A stretch of DNA of 64,000 nucleotides from Pseudomonas cichorii (GTDB lineage Bacteria; Pseudomonadota; Gammaproteobacteria; Pseudomonadales; Pseudomonadaceae), in the NCBI RefSeq assembly GCF_018343775.1, contig NZ_CP074349.1, positions 2,284,001 to 2,348,000 on the forward strand, written 5' to 3'. Both the position numbers and the translations under genes were made by a program. Shown piece after piece: positions 1 to 8,902 of the stretch (its first letter is position 1; every line of letters starts with the position of its first letter). Below the pieces are notes generated by a model. It had not been told where the DNA came from. It saw only the letters and a list, made by a program, of their open reading frames with translations, and did no database searches.

Positions 1-459
1 CACGGCAATGCTGCGGCCGGTACGCACCTGGCGGGTCTGGGGTTGCTGATGGATATTGCGCGCACGCTCCAGGCTGCTGGCCAGCAAGTCCAGTGGTACG
101 GGTTTGCACAGGTAATCCACCACGCCGCTGTGGGTCAGGGCGCGATACAGGTCCACATTCTGCTGGCTGCCGATGGCCAGAATCGCACAACCCGGATCGC
201 ACAGGCTCGACAGTTCAGAAATGGCCTGCAAGGGCAATTGCTCGCCATCCAGGTCCACCAGCAGCAGGCTGGCCCGCTGTTCGGCACACCAAGCCTTGGC
301 CGCTTCGATTCCGCCGCTCAGGACCAGCGCCTCGGGCTGGCCCAGGCGCTGCAACTGTTCGGCGAAGCTGCGCTGGTCAGCCGTACTGGCGGCAAACAGG
401 ACCGGTGCCAGAAAGGTTTTGTCGCCGCTGGGCAGTACAGTGTTGGTCTTGTCGTTCAT
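1..459 (-). CDS. tadZ: TadZ/CpaE-like pilus assembly protein, partial (C-terminus off the left edge)
   Basis: The reading frame starts at ATG 459 and stays open to base 1, so only about 153 N-terminal residues are visible. They look like the atypical receiver-like domain that precedes the MinD-type ATPase in TadZ/CpaE proteins (LLVDLDGEQ strand, then AILAIGSQQNVD and VVDYLCKPV). The ATPase part is outside the window. TadZ localises the Tad secretion machine at the cell pole. The gene follows the CpaD-like gene by 10 bases in the same direction, so it belongs to the pilus operon. The family call rests on partial sequence and context. Confidence 0.75.
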   Translation of the reverse strand, partial: MNDKTNTVLPSGDKTFLAPVLFAASTADQRSFAEQLQRLGQPEALVLSGGIEAAKAWCAEQRASLLLVDLDGEQLPLQAISELSSLCDPGCAILAIGSQQNVDLYRALTHSGVVDYLCKPVPLDLLASSLERARNIHQQPQTRQVRTGRSIAV

Positions 460-469
460 GGCGGCGTCC

Positions 470-1150
470 TCAGTCGTCCTGGGAGAAGTCGATGTTCATC
501 AGTTCGGTGGTCTTGCTTTCCTGATAACGCTGCACGGCATTGTTGGCCTGATTGCCATCGGCGCTGTCCAGAGTGCGTGGGCGGACCAGGTCGCGAGGGT
601 CGCTGACCATCCGCGCAATGTTGGCCCGGTTGGCACAACCAAGGGTGCCGACTGCCTGATAAGGGGTCATGGTCCAGGCATCGGCGTTGGCGATCCGGCA
701 GTCGGGGATTTGCGCGACCATGGCCTCGGAAATCACCTGCAGGTCCCACCCGCCGGACTGTTCGGCAGCCTTGAGCTGGACCGGCGCCAGGATGATGCGG
801 TCGGCATCCGCGCCGCGTTCGCTCAGCACCCGTACCAGGCGTTTGGCCATCTGCTCACCCGCAGGAGTGAAGGGTTGCAGGGTCAGGCTCTGATTTTTCA
901 GACGGCCCTGATTGCTCAGCATCGTGTTGAGGTTTTCCAGGGATTCGGCGGTCAGCCCCTTACCCTGATTGACCGTATTGAGGGAAACGCTCAGGGCGCT
1001 GGGGTTCACCTGCGTGACCGGCATCGGCGTGTTGGCAAAGCGCTTGGCGCGCAGTTCGTTGTACTGCGCGGTACAGCCCGCCATGAACAAGGGCAGGCAG
1101 ACCAGCAGTGCGAGGCGGAAAGTGGCAGGCTTCATTTTCAAGGTCTCCAT
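470..1150 (-). CDS. CpaD/RcpB-like pilus assembly lipoprotein
   Basis: 226 residues. The N-terminus has a basic start, a hydrophobic stretch and a lipobox ending MAGC, so it should be a lipoprotein exported to the periplasmic face of an outer or inner membrane. The C-terminal half carries the CpaD-like pattern LGCANRANIARMVSDPRDL followed by a tyrosine-containing tail. CpaD-type proteins support the outer-membrane secretin of Tad pili. Its ATG overlaps the TGA of the secretin gene (ATGA), which fixes the start and indicates translational coupling. Some Pseudomonas Tad loci lack an obvious copy, so a divergent RcpB role is possible. Confidence 0.75.
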   Translation of the reverse strand: METLKMKPATFRLALLVCLPLFMAGCTAQYNELRAKRFANTPMPVTQVNPSALSVSLNTVNQGKGLTAESLENLNTMLSNQGRLKNQSLTLQPFTPAGEQMAKRLVRVLSERGADADRIILAPVQLKAAEQSGGWDLQVISEAMVAQIPDCRIANADAWTMTPYQAVGTLGCANRANIARMVSDPRDLVRPRTLDSADGNQANNAVQRYQESKTTELMNIDFSQDD

Positions 1151-2667
1151 CAGTACAGGTACCCTGCGCTGGCCTGGCGCGGCATCTGCGCATCCATGCC
1201 TGGCAGGCCGCGGCCCGGGGTTTGCAATTCACCTTCGGTGACGGGGTCTACGACATAAGCGGTCGCCAGAATCACCAGTTCGGTGTCCTCTTGTGTGCTG
1301 GTTTCACCCTCGAACAGGCGGCCGAGCAACGGCACGCCCTTGAGACCCGGCAGGCCGCTGACTTGCTGGGCAACGTTGCTGCGCAGCATGCCCGCGAGGG
1401 CGAAGCTCTGGCCGCTGGCCAGTTCCACCGTGGTGTCGGCGCGACGAACCTTGAAGGCCGGAATGGTCGAGCCGCCATCGGGCAGGGTCACTGCGCCGTC
1501 ATCGGACAGATCACTGACTTCCGGTGCGATATGCAGGCTGATGCGGTTGGGCGAGAGCAGGGTGGGCGTCATGCGCAGGATCACGCCGTAGGATTTGTAG
1601 GTGATGCTGACGTTGTTGTTGGTGATCACCACAATCGGCACTTCACCACCGGCGGCGAAGCCTGCGGTTTCGCCGGACATGGCCGTCAGGTTGGGCTCGG
1701 CCAGGACCGAGGCCATGCCTTCCACCGACAGGGCGTTGATCAGCCCGGTCAGGTTGCCGTCGGTGAATCCAATGGTGTTGGCCGTGCGGATCAACTGACC
1801 GGCCTGGGTCGCGCCAGCGATGGTGCCTGCCGATGAGGCCGCGTTGGCGGCGTTGAACAGGCTGGTCGAAGAACCGGTCGCCAGACGGAACTTGCCGCTG
1901 TTCATGACCGAGTCCCAGTTCAGGCCCAGCGTGTGGCTGAGGTTGCGGGACACTTCGACGACCCGAACCCGGATGTTGACCTGTGCCGACAACTCGACCT
2001 TGAGCTGATTGATGACCCGCGGTGCAGCCGGGCCTCCACCACCGGGCGCACCGGCTGGAGCGCCGCCACCCGGTCCGCCTGCCGCGCTGTCATTGGCGCC
2101 GACGGCGGCCTTGACGCTGGCCATGACCTGACGGGCTTCGAGGGGGGTACGAACATGTCCACGAACGATCAGGCCATCGCCTGCCGCGGGTACGAAACTG
2201 ACTTGTGAACCCGCCACTTCATTTTCGATCTGCTGGCGCAGGCCTTCCAGGTCGAAGCCTGCGACCAGTCGCATGGCTGCGATCACATTGTCGTTGGCGT
2301 CCAGTGCATAAAGGGTCGTGGCGCCTGACCGCTGGGCGAATACGAAGACACTGCTTGGCGACGGCATCTGGAAACTGGCCACTTCCGGGTCGGCCAACAG
2401 CACTTTTGCCGCGGCGCGAGGCAGTTGCAGCAGACGGCCCTGGCGCACGGTCAGGTTGACCGTCTGGGTTTCACTGATCTGTTGCAACTGGGCACGTGTG
2501 ATGACTGGCGTGACCGGGGTTTTCGCCGGCATGTCGTAGTTGTCCACGGTCGCCTGTTCGGCCATGACAACTGACGGGCTGACCAGGGTGGCGCTCAAGC
2601 CGAGGCCGGCGAGCAGCAAGGAGAGTCCGTTCCGGCCCGAAGCCAGAGGTTGCGCTGTGCGTTTCAT
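1150..2667 (-). CDS. rcpA: Tad pilus outer-membrane secretin RcpA/CpaC
   Basis: 505 residues with a signal peptide. The N-terminal pilus/BON region covers about residues 50-185 (QGRLLQLPRAAAKVLLADPEVASF type strand pattern, then GLIVRGHVRTPLEARQV). A Gly/Pro/Ala-rich linker at about 195-215 (GGPGGGAPAGAPGGGG) follows, and then the secretin core with VPIVVITNN and SGQSFALAGMLRSN. This multimer forms the channel through which Flp pili cross the outer membrane. The length is normal for RcpA/CpaC. It lies between rcpC and the CpaD-like gene and overlaps the latter. Confidence 0.9.
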   Translation of the reverse strand: MKRTAQPLASGRNGLSLLLAGLGLSATLVSPSVVMAEQATVDNYDMPAKTPVTPVITRAQLQQISETQTVNLTVRQGRLLQLPRAAAKVLLADPEVASFQMPSPSSVFVFAQRSGATTLYALDANDNVIAAMRLVAGFDLEGLRQQIENEVAGSQVSFVPAAGDGLIVRGHVRTPLEARQVMASVKAAVGANDSAAGGPGGGAPAGAPGGGGPAAPRVINQLKVELSAQVNIRVRVVEVSRNLSHTLGLNWDSVMNSGKFRLATGSSTSLFNAANAASSAGTIAGATQAGQLIRTANTIGFTDGNLTGLINALSVEGMASVLAEPNLTAMSGETAGFAAGGEVPIVVITNNNVSITYKSYGVILRMTPTLLSPNRISLHIAPEVSDLSDDGAVTLPDGGSTIPAFKVRRADTTVELASGQSFALAGMLRSNVAQQVSGLPGLKGVPLLGRLFEGETSTQEDTELVILATAYVVDPVTEGELQTPGRGLPGMDAQMPRQASAGYLY

Positions 2668-2724
2668 GCTGTTTTTTCCGTAAGGGCGTCTGCCAGCGCT
2701 ACACAGGCCGGCAGACGCAACTGA

Positions 2725-3651
2725 TCAGTGTTTCGCCAGGTCCAGAACTTCGGTGGCCTTGCCCCTGAAGAGCTGCACAGTGGTGGCCGGCCCTGATTTG
2801 CCCGCGCTTTTCTGCGAGGGATAAATGCTGGTGGTCTTGTTCAGGGTGGTGACTTCACTGCTGGTCAGCAGCTCGTCTTCGGTCTGCTCGACCGATGAGC
2901 GGATGGCCAGTTGCAGGTTGCCAATCTCCTTGGCGACTGCCAGTTGTTCGGCCGCCGACGGCGCGACTTCCAGCGTCACGGTTTCAAAGCTCTGACGGCT
3001 GCTGGTGTTCTTGGCGTTGGGCGTGGCTTCCAGATCCCTGCGTACATTCAGGTCGCTGCGGGTGCTGTTATTCATCGCCAGCACGCGGATATCGTGAAGG
3101 ATGGTCTGGGCCGCCAGAAACGGCGCGGCATTGGCGGTGGCGTCCGGCGCCTGGGTTTCCTGTTCGCGCTTGAGGCTCAGGATCACATCCACGCGATCAC
3201 CGGCGGCCACCAGGCCGAAGTTGCTTTCCACTGCGCTGGTCGGCACGGATACGGCGCGCATGCCGGGCTTGATGACCGAGGCCAGAAAGCCTGGTTCGCC
3301 GGGGCGCACGACCACGCTGCTGGTCAGTGGCTGACCGGCTTCGACCGGTTGACGCACAGTGGCGCCCAGCAAGGAGTCCTGTTTGTCCTGGCCTTCGATG
3401 AAATACAGGGAGCGCGTCATTTGTGCGGTTGCCGGTTGCCAGTCCAGGCTGCCTGCATCGATGAAGTCGCCCGGTTGCAGGTTGCGCGAAGCGACCAGCA
3501 CCTGGCGAGTGGCTTCCTTGGGTGCGGCAGGTTGAACCTGTGCCTTGACTTCAGGTGGCTTTGGCGGTGCCAGCAAAGCCCGTGCGAGCAGGGCGGAACC
3601 ACTGGCGAGGACAATGGCCCCAGTCAGCAGAATGAGCGAATTCTTTTTCAT
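2725..3651 (-). CDS. rcpC: Flp pilus assembly protein RcpC/CpaB
   Basis: 308 residues. One N-terminal membrane anchor (LILLTGAIVLASGSALLARALL) is followed by an SAF domain at about residues 50-115 (VLVASRNLQPGDFIDAGSL) and the RcpC/CpaB region with GDRVDVILSL at about 155. CpaB proteins are periplasmic components that work with the secretin in Tad pilus assembly. The gene sits 57 bases upstream of rcpA and 20 bases downstream of the prepilin peptidase gene, all in one direction. Confidence 0.9.
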   Translation of the reverse strand: MKKNSLILLTGAIVLASGSALLARALLAPPKPPEVKAQVQPAAPKEATRQVLVASRNLQPGDFIDAGSLDWQPATAQMTRSLYFIEGQDKQDSLLGATVRQPVEAGQPLTSSVVVRPGEPGFLASVIKPGMRAVSVPTSAVESNFGLVAAGDRVDVILSLKREQETQAPDATANAAPFLAAQTILHDIRVLAMNNSTRSDLNVRRDLEATPNAKNTSSRQSFETVTLEVAPSAAEQLAVAKEIGNLQLAIRSSVEQTEDELLTSSEVTTLNKTTSIYPSQKSAGKSGPATTVQLFRGKATEVLDLAKH

Positions 3652-3671
3652 CGAGTACGGCTACTGTGGGT

Positions 3672-4229
3672 TCAGGTGTGGATGGGAAACAACAAGGTGA
3701 ACAGCGCACCTGCTGCGATGGCCAGACCGTAGGGGATACCTGCGGGGCGTTGGGCGTCATAGATGATCGGTACGGCGATGGTGTCTTGCGGCATGCGTCT
3801 GATCAGCCACATCACGCCCCTTGCAAGCGCCGCTTCAAGCATTTCCAGGGTAGGTAGCACCAGCGCCAGGATGCCGCCAGCCAGCGAGGTGATGATCAGG
3901 AACGTGATCAGGTCTTCGCTGCCGATCCACAGGCTCAGCACGGTCATCAGCTTGACGTCGCCGCCGCCGACCCGTTCGATCATGTAGAGGCCGTAACCGA
4001 CCAGCAGGACCAGTGCCGCGCCTGCTGTGGACCAGCCCATGGCGGAAATGACCTGCCAGGTCCCCAAACCTGCAAAAGGGCCGACATTCAGGGGCGCCAG
4101 CAGCGGCAATGCAAGCCATCCCGCCAGCAAGGCCAGCACCAGTCGGTTATGGATCTTGCGATACAACAGGTCCGTGACCACGACCCAGCACAAGGCGGGC
4201 AACAGCAGAACGACGACAAGGCTGGTCAT
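3672..4229 (-). CDS. tadV: Prepilin peptidase TadV/CpaA (A24 family)
   Basis: 185 residues, almost entirely hydrophobic with about six membrane segments. The two catalytic aspartates of A24 peptidases are visible: one in DLLYRKIHNRL (about residue 20) and one in the GGGDVKLM motif (about residue 95). TadV-type enzymes lack the N-methylation domain of PilD and cleave Flp prepilins and pseudopilins. The gene follows the flp pilin gene by 24 bases, as in other Tad loci. Confidence 0.92.
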   Translation of the reverse strand: MTSLVVVLLLPALCWVVVTDLLYRKIHNRLVLALLAGWLALPLLAPLNVGPFAGLGTWQVISAMGWSTAGAALVLLVGYGLYMIERVGGGDVKLMTVLSLWIGSEDLITFLIITSLAGGILALVLPTLEMLEAALARGVMWLIRRMPQDTIAVPIIYDAQRPAGIPYGLAIAAGALFTLLFPIHT

Positions 4230-4253
4230 GGACGGGAATCCTGCGGGGTAACG

Positions 4254-4454
4254 TCAGTTGCTGCCGGTGCTGTTGTTGGTGGACCTGATCTGGTCGGCGA
4301 TACCGCCGAAACGCTCTTTGAGCGCGCCGATGAACTGGCCGTCCGAGCCGAAGATGTAGCCGATGGCTGCCGCCATGGAGGCAGCCAGAATGCCGTATTC
4401 GATGGCGGTCACGCCGCTTTCGTCGTTAAGGAATTTCTTGAAGGAGTTGAGCAT
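4254..4454 (-). CDS. flp: Flp/Fap type IVb pilin
   Basis: 66 residues. A short positive leader ends at G14, followed by VTAIEYGILAASMAA with the Glu-Tyr pair (E19-Y20) at positions 5-6 of the mature protein and a single hydrophobic helix. This is the hallmark of Flp pilins cleaved by TadV. It is the major subunit of the Tad pilus, used for surface attachment and biofilm formation. It is the first gene of the pilus operon and is preceded by phased TTAA repeats that resemble a response-regulator site. Confidence 0.95.
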   Translation of the reverse strand: MLNSFKKFLNDESGVTAIEYGILAASMAAAIGYIFGSDGQFIGALKERFGGIADQIRSTNNSTGSN

Positions 4455-4554
4455 GGCGCAGCCTGTATGAAATGTCGGAAAAGGGAGCCCCGACCGCAGT
4501 GAACAGCGGTTTGGGACGGTTCAACAAGGTGAAACGATACTAAGATTTATTCTC

Positions 4555-4592
4555 ATTAAGCGGCAAGGCGGAGATCATTAAGAAGCCTTAAG
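4555..4592 (-). promoter_or_regulatory. Phased YTTAAK repeats upstream of flp (candidate response-regulator site)
   Basis: On the minus strand CTTAAG (4592-4587), four bases, then CTTAAT (4582-4577) form a direct repeat with a 10-base period. A further CTTAAT lies at 4560-4555, 22 bases on. OmpR-family regulators bind such helically phased direct repeats. The same ATTAAT-N4-CTTAAT arrangement lies in front of the adjacent response-regulator gene. The first repeat overlaps the stop codon of the kinase gene. The assignment is inferred from pattern only. Confidence 0.45.
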
Positions 4593-5979
4593 GAATCGCC
4601 CGGCTCAACTGCAATTCGACACGCAGGCCGGGCTGGTTGTCGCTCAGCCGCAGGGAGCCGCCATGCAGTTCACTGATGGCCTTGACGAGTGTCAGGCCGA
4701 GCCCGTTGCCGGGAATGTCGCCGGAGGTATGCAGGCGATGGAAACGTTCCACCACCTGTTCCGTTGCAGAAGCCGGAATGCCTTCGCCGTGATCCGCCAC
4801 GCCAAGGGTGGCGAAGAGAGGGCGATGCCGGGCAAAGAGCGTGATGGTGGAATTGCGCGGCGCATATTTCAGTGCGTTGTCCACCAGATTGGCCATGGCC
4901 TGGAACAGCAGGGCACGGTCGCCCCAGATCTTGCAGCCAGGGTCTATGCTCAGCACCAGCGGCGAGTTGCGCTCATCGGCCAGGGGCAAGTAATACTCGC
5001 GCAGATCGTTGAGCAGATCCTGGGCTGGAAACTCCTCGAAAAGATGGGCGCAACGCCCGGTTTCCACTTCCCCGACCCGCATGACCGCCCGAAACAGGCT
5101 CTGGATGCGTTCGCTTTCGTCGGCGGCCATCCACAGTGCTTCGCGCACATCACCCGTGGCGATTTCGGCTGCGCTGACCAGACGATTCTGCAATCGCGTC
5201 AGCGGCGTGCGCAGTTCGTGGGCGATATGGCTGGTCACGCCCTTGACCTCGGCCATCAGCTTGTTGATCCGCTCCAGGTTGCGATAGATCTCGGTGGCCA
5301 GCCGGTCAAGCTCGTCGCCGCTGCGGTCATGGGGCGGAAAGGCTTGATGATCGCCACTGGCAAAGCGTTTCAGTGCGTCATGAATACGTTCTATGCGGTA
5401 CAGCTTGCGCAGGCTGTAACGCAGGCTGAAGATCAGGCTGCCCAATAGCACCAGAAACAGACCCGCGCCGGCCATCAGCGGAATGATCTGGGTGCGTTCC
5501 AGCATCGGTTGCAGGTCGTAGGCGCTGAAATAGCGACCGCCGTCGCGCAGCTCGATCACCAGCCCCATGATCTGCCGCTCTTTGTTACGAATGTTTCGCC
5601 AGTTATCCGGGCATCTGGACGCGATGCAGTCCATGACTTCGTGCATCGTCGCATCGCCGGTCAGGACCTTGCCCTGTGGGTCCAGCAACAGAGAATGACG
5701 CTCGCTGCGCCGGTCATAGAGGTCCCGCTGCCTGAGCAGTTCGGCGACCTGATGGCTGCTGCGGCTCTGGGTCAGTTCATGCATGGTGCGTACGTCGGCG
5801 AGGATCATTTCCCGCACGTGGCTGCGCATGACGCTTTCGAGCACGCAACCACTGCCGATGACCGACAGCAAGGCCACCAGCAGACAGGCAAATGCCATGG
5901 TGGCGGCTTGTTGGAAGTTGCTGGTTTCAAGGATGTGACGCAGCTCGAAGCGACTAGCCGAGTTCATAGCCGATTGCAC
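4588..5979 (-). CDS. Two-component sensor histidine kinase
   Basis: 463 residues. A first membrane helix at about 27-47 and a second at about 168-190 flank a periplasmic sensor region of about 120 residues with two cysteines (CIASRCPDN). HAMP-like sequence follows, then the H-box SHIAHELRTPLTRLQ, N-box NLVDNALKYAP, and ATP lid motifs DHGEGIP and GNGLGLTL. The start overlaps the 3' end of the response-regulator gene. ATG 5967 (MNSASRF) is an alternative start. The sensor ligand cannot be named. The gene lies between the regulator and flp, so it may sense the cue for pilus expression. Confidence 0.88.
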   Translation of the reverse strand: MQSAMNSASRFELRHILETSNFQQAATMAFACLLVALLSVIGSGCVLESVMRSHVREMILADVRTMHELTQSRSSHQVAELLRQRDLYDRRSERHSLLLDPQGKVLTGDATMHEVMDCIASRCPDNWRNIRNKERQIMGLVIELRDGGRYFSAYDLQPMLERTQIIPLMAGAGLFLVLLGSLIFSLRYSLRKLYRIERIHDALKRFASGDHQAFPPHDRSGDELDRLATEIYRNLERINKLMAEVKGVTSHIAHELRTPLTRLQNRLVSAAEIATGDVREALWMAADESERIQSLFRAVMRVGEVETGRCAHLFEEFPAQDLLNDLREYYLPLADERNSPLVLSIDPGCKIWGDRALLFQAMANLVDNALKYAPRNSTITLFARHRPLFATLGVADHGEGIPASATEQVVERFHRLHTSGDIPGNGLGLTLVKAISELHGGSLRLSDNQPGLRVELQLSRAIP

Positions 5980-6619
5980 GAATGGTCCTCAGCAGGCTGC
6001 GCTCAAACCCTTTGTCGATCTTGGTCCGCAGCTTGGAGATATGGACGTCGATCAGGTTGGTCTGCGGGTCGAAGTGATAGCCCCAGACCTTTTCCAGCAG
6101 CATGGTACGGGTGACCGTCTGGCCCGGATGTTCGGCGAGCACTTGCAGCAGGCGGAACTCCTTGTCGGTCAGGTCAATATTGCGCCCGGCCCGACATGCA
6201 CTGCGCTGGCCCAGGTCGATGCGTAAATCTTCTATGTAGATCACTTCTTCCATAGCGGTTTGATTGTGCCGGCGAGCCAGCACCTCCAGGCGCAACAGCA
6301 GTTCGGTGAAGTCGAAAGGCTTGCCCAGATAGTCGTCCGCACCGGCACGCAAACCTTCGACACGGTCACTGGTCTGGTCGTTTGCCGACAGGATCAGCAC
6401 GGGAGGGCGGGAGCGGCCATGGAGCCGGTTGAGCAGTTCGATGCCATCCATCCTGGGCAACATGCGGTCTAGCACTACGACGTCGAACGCTTCCTGCGTA
6501 AGAATCTCCAGCGCGCCTTCACCGTCATGGGTCAACTTGCAGTTATGGCCGAACGCATGGAGTTTGCTGCCAAGCCAGTGGCTGACCGATATGTCGTCTT
6601 CTACCACTAATACACGCAT
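5954..6619 (-). CDS. OmpR/PhoB-family response regulator
   Basis: 221 residues. The receiver domain has the acidic pair E7-D8-D9, phosphoacceptor D51 in VVLDRMLPRMDG, and the conserved lysine in GKPFDF. It is followed by a winged-helix DNA-binding domain (LTDKEFRLLQVLAEHPG, then VDVHISKLRTKID). It is the first gene of the pair, with the kinase gene overlapping its end. Upstream lie a Fur-like box and a TTAAT direct repeat that may be an autoregulatory site. Its position next to flp suggests it controls the Tad operon. Pseudomonas Tad loci elsewhere use PprAB, which is a different (LuxR-type) regulator. Confidence 0.9.
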   Translation of the reverse strand: MRVLVVEDDISVSHWLGSKLHAFGHNCKLTHDGEGALEILTQEAFDVVVLDRMLPRMDGIELLNRLHGRSRPPVLILSANDQTSDRVEGLRAGADDYLGKPFDFTELLLRLEVLARRHNQTAMEEVIYIEDLRIDLGQRSACRAGRNIDLTDKEFRLLQVLAEHPGQTVTRTMLLEKVWGYHFDPQTNLIDVHISKLRTKIDKGFERSLLRTIRAIGYELG

Positions 6620-6680
6620 GGTGGTGCCGCTCCCTTCTTCTGGTGGCAGTCATCTTCAAACGGAAAGCCAGATTGTAACA

Positions 6681-6696
6681 ATTAAGATTCATTAAT
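6681..6696 (-). promoter_or_regulatory. ATTAAT-N4-CTTAAT direct repeat before the response-regulator gene
   Basis: Minus strand ATTAAT, GAAT, CTTAAT. This is the same 10-base-period repeat as upstream of flp, suggesting autoregulation by the adjacent OmpR-type regulator. Inferred from the repeat alone. Confidence 0.4.
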
Positions 6697-6706
6697 GTTA
6701 GTAAAT

Positions 6707-6725
6707 GCTAATCATTATCATTATT
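6707..6725 (-). promoter_or_regulatory. Candidate Fur box upstream of the two-component system
   Basis: Read on the minus strand, the 19-mer AATAATGATAATGATTAGC agrees with the Fur consensus GATAATGATAATCATTATC at 16 of 19 positions. It lies about 90 bases before the response-regulator start, suggesting iron repression of the regulator and, through it, the pilus. Confidence 0.6.
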
Positions 6726-6773
6726 GTGCTATCAATACGGCATTGATGTATAGGGGGGAGTGAAAAGCAGGGG

Positions 6774-6809
6774 TAAGCCGCAAGCGATAAGCTGCAAGCT
6801 GTAAGCGGC
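6774..6809. repeat. Short degenerate AAGC-type repeat with inverted ends
   Basis: The stretch contains repeated TAAGC(C/T)GCAAGC-like units with GCCGC near the start and GCGGC at the end, lying just past the topB stop. Similar AAGCT-rich low-complexity runs are common between Pseudomonas genes. It may act as a weak terminator for topB. Confidence 0.35.
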
Positions 6810-6824
6810 GAGATACAAATGGGG

Positions 6825-8783
6825 TCAGGCTTTCTTTGTTGCTCTTGTCGGGCGTTTGCCCTTGCTTGCAGTGGCTCCGGCCGCCTTGCGCGTACCGGTC
6901 TTGCGTTTTTTCTTCCAGGGCGCTGCGCCACCGGCCGGGCTGGCGGGGCCGCTGATGGTCATCCGCAGGCCGACGCAACGGCTGACCTGCTTGCTCATCC
7001 AGGCGGCCTGTTTGGCGACGAATTCCTCCAGGCTCATTTCACCGTTTTGCACCATGTCCAGCGCCTGTTCCCAAATGGCGGTGGTGCCGGGGTCGGCGAT
7101 GGCGCGAGGGACGGCATCGATCAGGCTGAATGCTGCGGCAGTGGCAGACAAGGCCTTGCCTTGCTTGATCAGATAACCCCGGTCGATCAGGCCCTGAATG
7201 ATGCCGGCGCGGGTGGCTTCGGTACCGATCCCGGTGGTGTCCTTGAGCTTCTGCTTGAGCAGCGGGTCTTCCACCAGCTTGGCGACATTCTTCATGGCCT
7301 TGATCAGGTCGCCTTCGGTGAAAGGCTTGGGCGGCTGAGTCCACAGGTCCTTGAGGATGACATCGCTCACCGGGCAGTCGCAGCCCTGAAACAGCGCGGG
7401 CAGGTTTTGCGGGGGAGGGGCTTCGCGCCCTTTGGCTGGCGCCAGCGCTTCGGGCATGGCACGTTTCCAGCCTGGCTCGATGATCTGTTTGCCGACAGCC
7501 CGTAAGGCCTGCCCGGCGCAGTCGAAGTCGGCCTGGGTCCGGTCGTATTCGTGATTGGGCAGGAACTGCGCCAGATAGCGCGCCCTGATCAGGGTGTAGA
7601 CCGCTCGCGGCTTGCCGGTCAGACGCTCGATGCCTCGGGCGGCAGCGGTGGGGATGATGCCGTGGTGGGCGCTGACCTTGGCGTCGTTCCAGGCCCGTGA
7701 GCGACGTTGCGGGTCCAGATGCCTGAGCAGTTCGCTCAGTGCAGGGTCTGATTGGCCCAGCGCGGCAATGATGCCCGCAGCCTCGCCATGCTGGCTCATG
7801 GGCAGATAACCGCAATCGCTGCGCGGGTAGGTGATGACCTTGTGGGTTTCATACAGGGCCTGGGCGATATCCAGGGTTTCCTGAGCGCCAAGGCCGAGCT
7901 TTTTCGAGCAGATTTCCTGCAAGGTGCCCAGGTCGAAAGGCAAGGGCGCAGCTTCGCGAATCCGTTCGGTGCGCAGTTTTACGACCTTGGCGCTGGCGGC
8001 ATTGCGAATCGCCTCTGCGGCCTGTTGCGCCAGTGGCTGGTTCAGGCAGCGGTCCTGATCGTCACAGGCATCTGAGGGGGCTCGCCACTGGGCAATGAAG
8101 GCCTGACCGTCATGCAGCAGTTTGACGTCGATGGCCCAGTAAGGCACGGGGACGAAGTCGGCGATGCTGCGGTCGCGATCCACCACCAGCCGCAGGGTTG
8201 GCGTTTGCACACGGCCCACCGGCAGCACGCCCTGATACCCGGACTGGCGACCGAGCAGGGTGAACAGGCGGCTCATGTTCATGCCGATCAGCCAGTCGGC
8301 GCGGGAGCGGCCCAGTGCCGAATGATAGAGGCTGAAGGTATCGGCACCGGGCTTGAGGGACGCCAGCGCCTTGCGGATCGAAGCGTCATCCAGGGCCGAG
8401 AGCCACAAGCGCTGTATCGGACCACGATAGCGACAATGTTCAACCAGTTCGCGAGCAATCATCTCGCCTTCGCGGTCGGCGTCGGTGGCGATGATCAGTT
8501 CCCGAGCTTCGCCCAGCAGGCGTTTTACGGCCTTGAACTGGCTGGCGGTGCGGGGTTTGACCAGCATCTTCCATTTGTCCGGGACAATCGGCAGGTCTTC
8601 CAGCACCCAGCGTTTGTAACGGGCATCGTAGGCATCCGGTGGCGCGGTTTCCAGCAGGTGGCCGATGCACCAGGTCACGGTGGCGTTGGGGCCTGTCCAG
8701 CAGCCGTCCCCACGCCGGGTCGCGCCGAGGACGGCGGCGATATCTTTGGCCTGTGAGGGTTTTTCGCAGAGAAACAGCCGCAT
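6825..8783 (-). CDS. topB: DNA topoisomerase III
   Basis: 652 residues from ATG 8783 (MRLFLCEKPSQA). A longer frame opens five codons earlier, but the shorter start matches the family. The Toprim domain begins with FLCEKPSQAKDIA and contains IIATDADREGEMIA. The catalytic tyrosine lies in VITYPRSDCGYLP, and GVLPVGRVQTPTLRLV is also conserved. The enzyme is a type IA topoisomerase that resolves intertwined DNA at replication forks. The C-terminus lacks zinc fingers and ends in a Lys/Arg/Ala-rich tail (KKKRKTGTRK and on), as in other pseudomonads. It stands alone, 119 bases from nirD. Confidence 0.93.
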   Translation of the reverse strand: MRLFLCEKPSQAKDIAAVLGATRRGDGCWTGPNATVTWCIGHLLETAPPDAYDARYKRWVLEDLPIVPDKWKMLVKPRTASQFKAVKRLLGEARELIIATDADREGEMIARELVEHCRYRGPIQRLWLSALDDASIRKALASLKPGADTFSLYHSALGRSRADWLIGMNMSRLFTLLGRQSGYQGVLPVGRVQTPTLRLVVDRDRSIADFVPVPYWAIDVKLLHDGQAFIAQWRAPSDACDDQDRCLNQPLAQQAAEAIRNAASAKVVKLRTERIREAAPLPFDLGTLQEICSKKLGLGAQETLDIAQALYETHKVITYPRSDCGYLPMSQHGEAAGIIAALGQSDPALSELLRHLDPQRRSRAWNDAKVSAHHGIIPTAAARGIERLTGKPRAVYTLIRARYLAQFLPNHEYDRTQADFDCAGQALRAVGKQIIEPGWKRAMPEALAPAKGREAPPPQNLPALFQGCDCPVSDVILKDLWTQPPKPFTEGDLIKAMKNVAKLVEDPLLKQKLKDTTGIGTEATRAGIIQGLIDRGYLIKQGKALSATAAAFSLIDAVPRAIADPGTTAIWEQALDMVQNGEMSLEEFVAKQAAWMSKQVSRCVGLRMTISGPASPAGGAAPWKKKRKTGTRKAAGATASKGKRPTRATKKA

Positions 8784-8902
8784 AACCACCGCTTGCATTG
8801 ATGGGGTTTGAATGCGGTAAGGATGAACACTGAAAGCGTTGTGAGCAAGGTTTATCTGTATGGATATACAGATAAACCTTGTAGGACTTGCCCAACGGCA
8901 GG

